A stretch of 64,000 nt of DNA from the NCBI RefSeq assembly GCF_000208745.1, contig NC_030857.1, positions 17,497,433 to 17,561,432 of the forward strand. The letters are read 5' to 3'. Under the pieces are notes generated by a model. The model was given only the letters and a program-made list of their open reading frames with translations. It searched no databases and was not told the origin of the DNA. Shown in pieces: positions 38,091 to 50,684 of the stretch. Position 1 is the stretch's first letter, and every line of letters starts with the position of its first letter. The stretch is from Theobroma cacao (taxonomy: Eukaryota; Streptophyta; Magnoliopsida; Malvales; Malvaceae). Made by a program: the position numbers and the translations under genes.

Positions 38091-39233
38091 ACAATTGCAG
38101 CCTTAAGTTGTTGAAGCCTTATCTATAATGAAAAAGAACGAACAAAATAATTGCTGTTGTAATCACTAATTTTGCACCTCAACATCAATTGTTTTATTAA
38201 CCTCGGATTTTTTTTTATTTTTATTATATTTAATAAAAATTTAATATTTTTATTTTAAATTAAATAAATTCTTATTACTCATGATTGATTAATTATTATT
38301 AATAAAAAATATTAAAATAAAATATCTTAACTCTTTAAGTTTTGATTGAAATTACACAAAAATCTATTAATTTTCAAAATAAACACCCTGTTCAAAAGCA
38401 CAAATATCGTTAATAAAAATTATAAAAAAATTAAAATGTTTTCTTTCTTTATTAATTTAAAAAAATAAAAAAAAAACATTGATCCGTGCACCCAAGGGAG
38501 GAAAGCACTTATCGGTGTTCCCTCAAGGACGGGAGCATTAGATCGGTGTTCCCAAAGGAGGGGAGCATCGGTGCTCCCCTTAGGGTGCTGGGTCGGGGAG
38601 CTCCAGTGCTCCCTAATGGAGAGTTTTTTTAAAAAAAATTAATAAAAAATAATAAAAATATATAATAAAAATTAATTAGAGGTAAAATTATTTTTTTATT
38701 CTTGTCACATAAGTTAGTTGACAAAAATATTAATAGTTGACTAACGGTTTGATATATGTGTCCAACAAAAAATATTTTTATATGGACGAAGTGTATATTT
38801 CAAAAACTAATAGAGCTCTATGTAATTTTGATCAAAATTTAAAAAAATTTGAGTATTTAACTCAAGATATTACTTATCATAATGTAAGATGTTGACTTAT
38901 TGTAATAAATAATAATATAATATATTAATATGTTATAATAATACGACACATCACAATAAATGATGTTAATACGACAATGGTGATATTTTCATCTTTCACT
39001 CAACCCAGCATTAATAGTATCATAATTTTCAATATATGATTTATTAATACATTAACTGTTATAGCGTATCTGGTAACATCTAAGCAACATACTAAGCTGT
39101 TAAGTGAAGTTTATCTTCCATGATTCAATAGGATACCATGTCTGTAAATAAAGGAGCTAGCATTATGCCTTCCAAACCTAATCATTTGGGTTTGTCTGTG
39201 TGAGTACTCTCAGTTACTTACCAAAGCAAAGAT
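38091..39233. other. intergenic DNA upstream of NPF copy 5
   Basis: AT-rich. Includes a MITE-arm-like stretch at about 38200-38330 and the G-rich minisatellite at 38480-38625. The last 150 bp form the likely promoter of copy 5; TAAATAAAG at about 39144 is a weak TATA candidate. Confidence 0.5.
38480..38625. repeat. G/C-rich short minisatellite
   Basis: Three to four imperfect units around ATCGGTGTTCCC and AAGGAGGGGAGCAT, with an inverted variant (GGTGCTCCCCTTAGGG). It stands out in AT-rich flanks and could fold into hairpins. Confidence 0.6.
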
Positions 39234-41958
39234 ATGGCGGCTTCCACTCTCTCCGCTGCTCAAACCCCTCTTTTGGATGACACAGTAGACGGCTCTCTTG
39301 ACTACAAAGGCCGCCCCCTCCGCAGATCAAACTCCGGCGGTTGGAGATCCGCTTCTTTCATCATAGCTGTAGAAATCACTGAGAGATTTGCTTATTATGG
39401 GATTTCTTCGAACCTCATCACTTACTTGACGGGGCCTCTGGGCGAGTCCACTGCCACCGCCGCTGCACAAGTCAACGCCTTGTCTGGGGCGGCCTCGCTC
39501 CTCCCACTTTTGGGTGCATTCATCGCTGATTCTTTTCTGGGCCGATACCGCACCATCATTCTTGCCTCTCTTCTTTACATTTTGGTAAACCAAATGTTTC
39601 TAGCTGCTGCTTAGATGTAATTTTGCCTCTCTAGTCCTTAATGCCTGGGATTTTGGTTAGATATAATTTACCATATTAAATTGTAAATCTTTCTACCTTC
39701 TGGGAATTCATTTGCTATTGACATATGAAATGGAGGGTATACTTTCCCTTTGCATAGTGGCATGACTTTGAGCTTTTGTTCTCATGTTTGAATAATGAAA
39801 AGTCTACATTAAGTTGGCCTTGGTTCTCATTAATGAAGTTGTTGAAGTTATAAGAAATGGAAAGCGGTTGTAGAGAGCTGCTAGATTAGAACACTTGGTA
39901 GCTATAGGGTAGCTCCAGCTTTGGATTGAAGGCCATCATTTGAAGTGGTGCTCCGGATTATGTTAATTATTCTAGATATTGTGTACAGTTCTTGCTAGTC
40001 GTTTTCTTTAATGACTTGATTTGGAATGATTTATAGGGGCTAGGCTTGTTGACTCTGTCAGCCACTCTTCCTTCTGTCAGCACTTCTGTTGGCCAAAATG
40101 CAGATAACGTCACATTAAGTTCTTCTCTTCAGTTTCAAGTGATACTATTCTTCTTCTCACTGTATTTAGTAGCATTTGCACAAGGTGGGCACAAACCATG
40201 TGTTCAAGCTTTTGGTGCGGATCAATTTGATACACAAGACCCAGAGGAGTGCAAAGCCAAGAGTTCATTCTTTAATTGGTGGTACTTTGGTATGTGTGCT
40301 GGCACCTTAATAACTCTTTGGGTTTTAAACTACATCCAAGACAATCTTAGTTGGGTTCTTGGTTTTGGGATACCCTGTATCATGATGTGTGTTGGACTGG
40401 TTGTTTTTCTGCTTGGATCAACAACTTACCGATTTAGTGTCAAAGGGGATGAGGAAAGCCCATTTATGAGAATTGGTCGAGTGTTCATTATGGCAGTTAG
40501 GAATTGGAAAACAGCATCTTCAGCAATTGCTGCAGAGGAAGAAGCTCGAGGAACTCTTCCAACAGAAAGTTCCAAGCAATTCAAGTAAGTAACACATTTT
40601 TGCATAAAGGAAAATTAGGACCTTAAAAAAGGGGTAATATAGCTTTAGTGAAGATTAATATCTGAAGCTTTATACCCAGCTTCCTTCAAGGAAACAAACT
40701 GAAAATTGCAGAAAATTATTCATGCTGATCTCTTCTTTGTTTTTATGGCATCTAGAAGAAGTCATGCTATTATTATCTAATCAAGGCTATAATCTGGCAC
40801 TTTGACATGTGGATGTTAGGATCTTTCAAAATTTAGTGCCACCGCAATTTTTCCTATAAGGAAACATGTTCGAAACTCATGCTCATACATGTCCAGGACA
40901 TGTAGTTGCTTTTGTCATTCTGTAATTGCTTTGGTTGAGGCAATATACTATGATGTCTAGTTAATATGGAGCTCTTGCTCATTTCTTTTCTTCTTCCAAC
41001 TATTGCAATGTTTAGAACTTCAATCTTGCTCAAACATTTGAGTTTTTTCTCCTCATTTTGGTTTATAAAAATGATGTTCATAGTTACATTTTCTGTACCC
41101 AACATCACTAATGTTCGAATTTGGATTTTCAAATGCGGTAGATTCCTCAATAAAGCGTTGCTTGCCCCAGACGGTTCAAAGGAGCAGGGAAAGGTGTGTA
41201 GCATCAGAGAGGTTGAAGAAGCAAAGGCTCTTATAAGGCTTGCACCAGTATGGGCTACAAGCTTGTTTTATGCAGTCGTCTTTGCACAGTCATCGACTTT
41301 CTTTACCAAGCAAGGAGCTACCATGGACAGATCAATTACAGCAGGGCTTGAAATACCTGCTGCTACACTTCAGTCATTCATCAGCCTTTCCATTGTTCTT
41401 TTCATTCCTATATATGACCGCATATTTGTTCCTTTAGCAAGAGCGGTGACTGGGAAACCTGCTGGAATTACAATGCTTCAAAGAATTGGAATGGGAATGC
41501 TTCTATCTGCTACATCTATGGTAGTTGCTGCTTTAGTAGAGATCCAGAGGCTTAAAACTGCTCAAGACTATGGGTTGGTAGACAAGCCAAATGTCACGGT
41601 TCCAATGAGTGTGTGGTGGTTGATCCCTCAATACGTTCTGTATGGATTGGCGGATGTGTTCGCTATGGTTGGTCTTCAAGAATTTTTTTATGATCAGGTG
41701 CCCAATGAATTAAGGAGTGTCGGGCTTGCACTCTACCTTAGCATCTTTGGTGTTGGAAGCTTCTTGAGTAGCTTTCTCATATCTGTGATTGAGAATGTGA
41801 CTGGTGGAGATGGCCGAGATAGCTGGTTTGCAAATAATCTGAATCGGGCACACCTTGATTATTTTTATTGGCTGCTTGCTGCATTTAGTGCCGTGGGTCT
41901 GGCTCTCTATTTTTATTCTGCAAAATTTTACATTTATGCTAGGGGAAGTACATTATAA
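39234..41958 (+). CDS. NPF5-type (NRT1/PTR family 5.10-like) transporter, copy 5, intact
   Basis: Complete NRT1/PTR gene, exons 39234-39584, 40037-40584 and 41142-41958, together 1,716 bp for 571 residues, the usual length of the family. The ATG at 39234 gives MAASTLSAAQTPLLDD. Motifs in order: RSNSGGWRSASFII, ExxER as EITERFAYYG in span 1, HKPCVQAFGADQFDTQD, FFNWWYFG, a charged central loop with AAEEEARGTLP, FLNKALLAPDG at the start of exon 3, and NRAHLDYFYWLL in the last spans. All splice sites are GT..AG and all phases agree. Intron 1 of copies 1 and 3 is absent. By family knowledge it is a proton-coupled carrier with about 12 spans; NPF5 members in Arabidopsis include tonoplast nitrate exporters, but neither substrate nor membrane can be read here. 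It is the only copy with an undamaged frame and canonical motifs throughout. Confidence 0.93.
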
Positions 41959-42189
41959 ATTTCTTCAGACGTTGTGATCAGTGTTCTACGTCTCACCATG
42001 ACATCCATTGTTGTAAATTGAAACTACGGTGTATGCTGTTTTAAAGTGACTTGTCAGGAAAATGTTGGTTAGACTGCAAAAATGCAAATGAAGAATGGTA
42101 AGTAAAATTTTAAATTATCATGTTTCTTAGTTCTCTGTGTTCTGGTTGACATTGTTTATTTGTTTTTTTCTAAGTTTAGAGAACCCTAG
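41959..42189 (+). other. 3' flank of NPF copy 5
   Basis: Presumed 3' UTR and spacer; no further gene. Confidence 0.5.
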
Positions 42190-42400
42190 CGGTGTCCAGC
42201 AGTGAGCCTTTAATCTCCGTGTTGTCTCTTAGTAGTACATGCACGCACGCATGCGTGTATACACACACAAATCTAACATTGTGCCAAAAAATAAAAAATT
42301 ATAGTCGTGGTGTCCGACAGTTAGCCTTTAATCTCTATTTTATGTCTATTAATAGCATATTAGCACGCACACACATACACATACGTGTATATATCATATG
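42190..42400 (+). repeat. about 118-bp diverged tandem duplication with CA/CG runs
   Basis: GGTGTCCAGCAGTGAGCCTT at 42192 and GGTGTCCGACAGTTAGCCTT at 42310 start two similar units, each followed by TTAATCTC and ending in runs of CACGCAC/ACACAC and CGTGTATA. Confidence 0.75.
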
Positions 42401-42700
42401 GAACATCATATTAACATTGTGCAAAATAAAATCGTTGTCTCTTAAAAAACCTTTTAATTTATGCATATGAATTTTACATATGAATGCATTTAAATATTTA
42501 ATTCAATGATAAATTGTTTAAATAATCGTTTAAAATCTACCATTCCAAATTGAACTTTGACTAAAATGAAAAGAAAATCACCAATGGATAACCATTCAAA
42601 AGGGGACATGCATAATAGAATAAAAGCCACGGGATGGGTCGTCTTGGTTACATTATAGTGAAAAGCAGAGTGTTTGCTTTCTTCTTCAACCAAAATCAAA

Positions 42701-43031
42701 TTAGCAGTTTATATAACAAACACATTGATAACCCTCTTTGACATTTGCCAAGCAAACTCCATTCCCATTCTTGAGCTGAAGGCATTGCTGTTTGCAGGAC
42801 AGGAGGTTACAATCTTTGGGATCAATCACTTCAAGGCACCTCGCACCATTTTGGACCATCACTTTCCTTGCCTCTGCCACTTTTTCATCAGAAAAGAAAC
42901 AGAAAGAAAATAACATCATAAATACTTTCCAGTTTCAAACAGAGAAGGGGAAGAAAAACCCAATCTATACCTGAGGATGCCAATAGAAGTATAGCTAAGA
43001 TACAATAAATCATACTGGAGTTCTTCATCAT
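42701..43031 (-). CDS. defensin-like secreted cysteine-rich peptide (DEFL/LCR type)
   Basis: Two-exon minus-strand gene: exon 1 43031-42971 (61 bp), exon 2 42879-42701 (179 bp), with a 91-bp GT..AG intron; 79 residues in total. Exon 1 encodes a signal peptide (MMKNSSMIYCILAILLLASS), and exon 2 continues VAEARKV, a plausible cleavage site. The mature part has eight cysteines spaced C-x8-C-x4-C-x3-C-x9-C-x9-C-x1-C-x3-C, including the CxxxC and CxC pairs of the cysteine-stabilised alpha-beta fold. The signal-exon plus cysteine-exon layout is typical of plant defensin-like families, which are apoplastic and serve in defence or reproductive signalling; the role here is unknown. A TATAAA lies 72 bp upstream of the ATG. 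No close paralogue is seen in the window. An alternative initiator is the second ATG at 43028-43026. Confidence 0.8.
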
Positions 43032-45238
43032 CCTCGTGACTAGCAAAATTCCCTTCGTTTATCCTTTTAACTTGGACTTTCAAGTGGTACTTGTTGCCAG
43101 AATTTATATGCATTGAGGGAATGAAAAAGACAAAGTTTTGCAGCTGAATTGGTAAATGACAATGGTCTCTCCACAAAAAGAAGCATAACAGGTGCATTAA
43201 TGGGGTTGTAAAGGGCATCAAGTGGGTGTTAATCTATCAAAATTTTGATTTCTTTTTCTCAAACTTGGAGTAAATGCACATGGTTTTCTCAGAGCATGGA
43301 TCACAAGTTGAATCTGTTAACAGCGAACAGCAAAGCAAGTGTATTAGTGGAAGCATGCACAACCAAAAATAAAGCTAGCTAGGCCGAGGCTCCCATATAT
43401 TAGCTGACATCCCACTTTGACTATGGATGGATTATATGATGCACATGATTTTGTTTAGAAGGCTTGGCTTTTCTTGGTGATTTAATCCTCCATCCACTTT
43501 AGCAATAAAGCAATATGATGTTGTACAAAAAGTAATGAGAACGAGTACAACATGTGGAATTATTCCTGTTTTATAGCAGCATAATGCTATATAAAGAGCA
43601 ATAAGAATAACTATAATGAGCGGAATAATTGGCGGTGAAAGCAAGCTGGAACAAGTGATATGGTTTATGAGTTACTTTTACCTTGAATGCTCTGTAAAGT
43701 TTGGTTTGATGGTGTAAATATGAAGGTAATTAAGATGTCTTTCTCCTTAACATTTTCTTGAAATATAAGTGTTTTTTCTCTCACATTTTTTCTTTTTCTT
43801 TATTCTCTTGTAACTTTTCAGGTATATCTTTTCTTTTATCTTCTACTCAAAAATCTTATTACATTGTTAATGACTATAAAACCCACTACTTCAATGGTCA
43901 CACAATGGTTTATAACCATTTCTCATTATATACAATGGTTTATATATAATGACTCTATATATAAAGTTTTTACAATTCATTTTGAAGAAAAAGATTTTTA
44001 AAGCTATTACAACATATTTTCACTCCAAGTTTTCTCTAAATATTTTCTCTCTAATTCGTTTCTACTTAGCCTTTTCTCTCTACCTATCCTCAACTTTGCT
44101 CTAGTATTTACCTATTCTCTTGCATCTGTCATAACACTTTAATGCTTCAATCTTTTTCTCCATCACCTCCAATTCATCGTTTTACTTATTTACAATACTT
44201 CCTCTATCGCTACCAAAAGAACTCTTTTATAGCAATCTAATCACTACACCATTTGATGTTCCACACATACTTACAATTATATATAGCATTAGCAACAGAA
44301 TTAAGAAAATGAAAAAGAAGGAAAACTATGACCCCCTTGATTTTTCCAACATTTCATTTTACCTATAATTTCTCTCCAATTTACATAAATTACCCTTAAT
44401 TGGCATAATTTTTTTAAAAAAATACCCTATTTGAAAATCCTAAACTTAAATGGTTAAAGAATTAATCCATATTTGAAAAATGCATTGTTAAGCATTATCC
44501 TTTTTGGTTGGGTTTGGGTTTGCTACTTGGCTTGGGCCTCACCCTTTCCACTTTTTATCTGTTTAATTTTCAAAATTTCCTTTTCCTATTTGCTTAAACG
44601 ACGTAGTTTTTCATCTTTTCCTTTTCTCATTTTTTTTCGAATTTTTTTTTTTTGCTTCATCTTCTTCTCTTTCTTTTTCCACTCTATTTTTTTAGTCAAG
44701 ATAGAGAAAAATAATCAGTCAAAAATTGAAATTAATAACTCTAATATCTCAATTATAAATTTAACTCTTACACTTTTATTAAAAATCGATTTAAGAACAA
44801 TTAATAATTATAGTAAGATTTTAATATTTAGGTGATGATTTAGATTGCTTAAGTGAACTAATTTTCCAACTGTGTGAAAAATATCAATCTAAAAAACGTA
44901 ATTTTTATTTTAATTAAATAGTAATTAATATTTTTTAAAAATTCTATATAACAATTTTAGTTTTTTATTAATGAGACATACCACTAAAATCACTGTCGAG
45001 ATAAACACAAATCTCAAGATTTCACAAAGCATATATGTAATATAGCAATTTTAATAAATCAGATGTACATGTACAAGTAATATCAAATAACAACATGGAT
45101 TATCAATCAATGATGATAATCAATAAATATAAAATCAAACATCTCATGGATGTTTAAAGACATAGAAAGGGTCTTAATATACATAAATGCAAATCATGAT
45201 GTGAAAGTTTTTTAAAAAATATAAATAACATACTCTAA
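43032..45238. other. AT-rich intergenic DNA
   Basis: After the promoter of the defensin-like gene (to about 43200) I see no coding region. Open frames here are low-complexity and unsupported. Confidence 0.5.
43103..43108 (-). promoter_or_regulatory. TATA box of the defensin-like gene
   Basis: On the minus strand the sequence reads CATATAAATT, with TATAAA 72 bp upstream of the initiator ATG at 43031. The spacing allows a 5' leader of roughly 40 nt. Assigned by position only. Confidence 0.5.
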
Positions 45239-47640
45239 CTAATCAAACACATCAAAAAACCCTAAGATACTCATGTTTTCAACATGTCCACTAAACACTG
45301 TATGTCTCAACCCCTTAGTCAAAGGATCAGCCAACATGTCATCAGTGTTAATATGCTCAATAAAAATGTCACCATTTTTAACAAAATCCTTGACCTTCAA
45401 ATATTTTATGGCCAAATGTTTAGACCCACTAGTGATTTTGTTGTTTTTAGTGAACAATATGTCAAACCTATTATCACAATAAATTTTAAGAGGTTTACAA
45501 ATGGAATCAATAACATACTACCCAAACTCAAAAATGAGATTTTTAAGCCAAATAGCCTATGTAGTAGCCCCATAACAAGCAACAAACTCATCCTGCATAA
45601 TAGAGGAAGCTAAATGTGACTACTTAATACTCTTCTAAGAAACAGTTCCCCCAACCAACATAAAAATATATCTTAAGCTAGACTTCATGTCATCTTGACA
45701 ACCAGCAAAGTCAAAATCTATATAACCAACAATCTCAAGATTATCCACGTTTTTGTACACCAACATATAATCTTTAGTCTTTTGTAAGTATCTCATCACT
45801 TTCTTGGTAACAACCTAATGATCCAAACTAGGTTTAGAAAGATATTTGCTTAGAGCTCCCACTACGAAAGCTATGTATGGCCTAGTGCAAACTTGCACAT
45901 ACATTAGGCTTTTAACTATATTAGAATAAGGTATGCCTTTCATAGATTCTCTTTACATATCATTTTTTGAACATAACAGGTGTATCCTCAGTCTTACAGT
46001 TCTGCATGTTAAATTTGCTAAGCACAAGATCAATGTATGCCTTTGAGAAAGCCCTCATAAATTTCAAACTTTATCTTTACATATCTTAATCTCGATTACA
46101 AATGAGGCCTCGCCAAGATCTTTCATGTCGAAAGTTTTAAATAGCGATTACTTAGTTTCATGCAACAATCCAACATCATTATTAGCTAGCAAGATATCAT
46201 CCACATATAGCACAAGTAAAATGAACTTACTCTCACTAATTTTAAGGTATATGCACTGATCAACCTTGTTTTCCTTAAAACCCATGGAAGTAACTACCTC
46301 ATCAAACTTTAAATACCATTGTCTGAAAGCTTGCTTAAGGTCGTAGATGGGCTTTCGAAGTTTGCACACCAAGCTTTCACTTTCTGATTCCTAAAATCCC
46401 TTAGGTTGTACCATATAAACCTCATTTTCAAGGTTACCATTCAATAAGGATGTCTTCACGTCCATTTGATAAAGTTCTAAGTCAAAATGTGCTACCAAGC
46501 CCATGATGATCCTAAAAGAATCCTTGGAAGACACTAGTGAAAAGTCTCATTATAATCTACACCCTTTTGCTGAGTAAATGCCATTGCCACCAACTTGGCC
46601 TTAAATCTCTTAAGTTTTTCCTTAGAATCTTTCCTGCTATCATCCAACTCCAAAAACTTTGCTATTTATGATTTTACACTTTAGTTCCACGTGTAAGGCA
46701 AACGAACCTATATCCTTTAGAATCATCTGGGTAACTTATGAAATAGTAACAAGTAGTTTTGGGTTCAATCTTTCTTTTGGAAGGATTATAAATTCTAACT
46801 TGTGCAAGATATCCTAGACATGAAAGTGGTTCAAACTGGGTTTCTCACTTATCCACAACACAAAAAGTGTTTTAAAAACATATTTACTAGGTACCCTTTT
46901 AAGAATGTACAAAATAGTTTTAATGGTTTCAGCCTAAAGAGACTTTAGAAGGTTATTCCTACTCATCATTTCCTTAACGATGCAATTTTGCCTTTCAATC
47001 ACATCATTTTGTTCAAGACTATTAGGTATGGAATATTAGGCAACAATTCCACATTTTTGTAAGTATTTGGAAAACTGTACCATGTTTTACATAATACTCA
47101 CCTTCTTGGTCAAACCTAACAAATTAGATAACTTTCGCTAATTGTTTTTTTACCTTAGTTTTGAAATTTTTGAATTTTTTATAAGCATCAGACTTTTCAT
47201 CAATCAAGTAAAGATAACCAAAACGAGAGAAGTCGTCAATGAAAGTAACAAAGTACTTGTTACCACACAAGGTGGGAGTAAGAGATCCACTAATATCAGT
47301 GTGCACAATTTTCAAAAGGTTGTTACCACGAGTTGCCCCATTTTTTTTAGTTTTAGTCATTTCCCCCCTTATGCAATCTACACATGTGTCTAACTGTTCA
47401 AAATCAAGAAAAGATAAAATGCCATCTTTTATTAATCTTCCAACCCTTTTATTAGAAATGTAACTCAATCTTTTATGCCACAGTAAAGAAGAGTTTTCCT
47501 TAATAAATAAACTTTTAGACATAGTGTTTTCAACATTCATGCAACTATATTCATTATTAAGGACCAAGCATAACCTATATAGATTATCAACTAGCTTAAA
47601 CTCTCCAAAGACTTTAGAATTTAAAAGCAAGTATCCTTTA
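45239..47640 (-). mobile_element. truncated copia retrotransposon (Tnt1-like), minus strand
   Basis: Reading the minus strand from 47640: GAG-pre-integrase (LLWHKRLSYISNKRVGRLIK, with CVDCIRG), integrase (HTDISGSLTPTLCGNKYFVTFIDDFSRF), reverse transcriptase pieces near 46372-46148 (LRKPIYDLKQAFRQWYLKFD and LVLYVDDILLANND), and RNase H to 45239 (MQDEFVACYGAT near 45590; IKYLKVKDFVKNGDIFIEHI; DMLADPLTKGL). Frameshifts and stops separate these. The gag part and both LTRs are missing or unrecognisable, so the element is dead. Confidence 0.88.
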
Positions 47641-47959
47641 TCATATGATGATCATCCTTGCCGTTTTCAAGCTTTTTGGTTTGTTTATTGAGAAAGATAT
47701 TGCTAGCTTTTTCAATACAAATTGAATAATTGATGAATTTGAATCCAATAAACATTATCAAGTACAACTTTCTTAAAAAACTATTGTAAGTCTTTCTTTT
47801 CTTATTCCTTTTTATTTACATTTTATATAAAATTATTGTCTATTATGTATCTTTTGATTGTTGGTTAAATTTAACATATTAGTTTTCAAAATTTTTAGCT
47901 CTTATTCTTCTTTTTCTTTAGCCCTCCAACAAAAATTAGCTAGCTTCACCCATGAATGG
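47641..47959. other. AT-rich spacer
   Basis: Flank of the truncated copia element; no gene or repeat end identified. Confidence 0.4.
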
Positions 47960-49544
47960 TTGACTTAGTTAAAATACCACTTGTTATTCTATACCATATA
48001 GCACTAAACTGACATGCTAATATGTCACAATAGATTATGACATGGCAGAGGCAAAGCCTTCTTACAGGATGGGGGGGCCAAATTTTTAAAATTTTTTAAC
48101 ATATTATATAAATTATTTAAAATTTTTTTAATAGTCTCCCAAAATAATTTTTTATTTAATAATTAATACAAATAAAAAATAACAAAATAATTTTATATAC
48201 TTGACTCAGTTTTAAAGTTTTTTTAATGTTTTCTTTCAATTTATATTATTATTATTATTATTTNTATTTATTTATTTCTATTTTATTTACTTATGTGTTC
48301 TAAATCTCTATTGATTTTCGTTTATAAATTTCTACGAACCATCAATCATATTCTTTTTTCTTTATTATGTCATATATGGATTCTATCTTTTACTTGTCAT
48401 GTTTTTCTTCTTTCTATTATGTGGATTTTATTTCCTATGATTTTAATTTTTAAAAATAAATAAATTATTATATAATTCTCAAATATAAGTTGTAGCGTTG
48501 CATTGTTACTTAGAATTTCATCAATATATCATTTTTTATTCAGAATAACCAATTTATTCTAGTATGTATATCGCAAACTTTAAGTAACAAAGATATACAT
48601 ACAAATTGATAGAATGAAATAATTGTATTTCTTTCAATACAAATTTATTTATCATATATATTTTTAATGGCTTTCAAAATAATTTTTATTTAATAATTAG
48701 TTTTATTCTTCAAGCTGTTTGATAAAATTAGAGTCATTATGGTTAGCATATTGTTGGCTAAGCTCAACAAATAAATTCTAAACTAATATATGAAGCCTAT
48801 TAAATTTTAAAAAAATAAAATTTGAGTCTACTAATCCAAACTCATTAAGGTTTAATATAAATCTAAACCTATCATAACATATTATATCTTAACAGTCTAA
48901 CCTAATAACCTAACATAACATATTATATCTCAATAGTTCAATCCAATAACTCAATATATTAATTAGCAATTTAAAAAGCAAACAAATAATAAGAGAAGAG
49001 CTAAAGCATACAAAGTAAAGAGACAATTCATTTGAGTTTAAAAAATTGTTTTCTCTTCCACTCTTGGGTGCAAAGAGTGAGAAAGACTTCTTTTATAGTT
49101 TCATTCAGTCATATATATAAATGACACCATCATTACTGTTAATGTGCATTTTTTTTATGTCCAATGTTTTTTAAATTTTATTTGATTTTTATATAAGTGA
49201 TAATTGAATTATATATAAAATTATCTTTAACTGTTTAATGTTTCTTTTTGTTTGGCCCCCTTTTTGAAATGCTCTTAACTTCGCTTTTGTGATATGGTAT
49301 GCTGATGTGGCATGACGACGTGGCCATATGATATTTTTCATTCTCCATATCAATGCCACATCAATGTCATGTGGGTATAAAATGATAAGTGATATTTTTA
49401 CTAATGATAATTAGTCAATCATTAATCATAAAGGTTTATTTGACTTAAAATAAAAATTAAAAAGTTTAATTGAATACAATAAAAGAATAAGAGTTTATTT
49501 GAATTTTCTTAAATAATTCAAGAATTATTTTGAGCATTATGTCA
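47960..49544. repeat. MITE-like family copy E, split by an insertion
   Basis: The parts 47960-48044 and 49291-49544 together match the middle and right arm of the family seen at 50685, 53216, 54190 and 61431 (for example CATATGATATTTTTCATT, then GGTTTATTTGACTTAAAATA and a terminal ATTATGTCA). The left arm is missing. Confidence 0.5.
48045..49290. mobile_element. TIR DNA transposon remnant inside MITE copy E
   Basis: Ends are imperfect inverted repeats: left GCAGAGGCAAAGCC..GGGGGGCCAAA, right (reverse complement) CACAAAAGCGAAG..GGGGGCCAAA. About 1.25 kb, no transposase coding. Flanks ACATGG and ATATGG hint at a target duplication but are not decisive. One N at 48264. Confidence 0.45.
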
Positions 49545-50684
49545 ATTTTTTTTTATATTCAATATTTGTGTTTGACTACTATTATAAAAAATAATGTATA
49601 AACTATGTACATTACTTTGGTTATCTTGAAACAAATTTAGCAAATTAGAAGAAAATATAATGCAAAATCTAATGGCCGTGGTGCTGCATAAAGGTTTGAC
49701 CTAAAGGCTGTCTCCTGCAGCAAGCTTTTCTTGGAATGTTTCTGAAATCCAGCTGTTCTAACATGGGAAAAGATTGCAAACAGATTCTCATAATCAGATT
49801 CTTAAGCTTTTGTACCAGCAAAAATACCCAAAGAAACAAAACCTATCTATCTGATGGAATTCTATGTATTCTTTGGATTCCAATGACTATTACGTATTTG
49901 ACAATTTGATGATTGGTGTTAGTTGGACCTTACCTGTCAACCCACCAATCTTAGCTATTTCCTTACACTAAATATAAAGAAACAAATTTACTAATTTTAA
50001 CTTGGCCCCACCCTAGGATCATCTTTAAATTCCTATACCCTATTGCTTACACTATAGAAATAAATAAATATATATATATTAAATTAAATAAGTGTTTATA
50101 ATTAACTATTGATTAGTTATCATTATTACACTCATCACTTTTTGTTTACGTCAAGTGACATTAACTTATTATGTTAACATATTATATTTGATGATGATGT
50201 AACATATTGATATAATATAATAATATAATCACATAATTTTTTTATTTTTTACTTTAGATAATTGATGTTTCTTTTTTTTTTAACAAACACCATATGCTAT
50301 TGTACATAAAATTAGTAATGCATGAAAAAATAAAAGGGAATATTAATTACAAATAAATAAATGAAACAAGATTTTAGATTTCCAGCAAAACATTAAACTA
50401 ATTTGGCTATTATTAGATGAAGTGGGTTCCACAGGCTTCCAAGTGGTCGGGCTTCGCTGAGCTGGAGTCAGGCCTAATCAAACCTGTGCTAGACTAAGAT
50501 TCAGCCCAACACGATCCTCAGATAGGCTTATAGTATTTATTATTAATATAATTTTTAGTGGTTTAATAATATAATAATTTAGAAAAGAAATGGCTAGGTT
50601 GGGGCTTAATATCTTAGTCCACTTGCTCCGACGGGTTCAGGTTGGTGCACTCAGATGCCAACTCTATTACGTCTATAAATTATA
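49545..50684. other. AT-rich intergenic DNA
   Basis: Includes a partial MITE-like stretch at about 50070-50270 (TTATGTTAACATATTATATT, ATAATATAATCACATAATTT). No gene seen. Confidence 0.45.

Noticed and set aside
44473..44835. 120-codon frame rich in Phe, Ile and Ser
   Set aside because: Low-complexity AT-rich sequence; the apparent membrane character is composition, and no start context or homology is seen.
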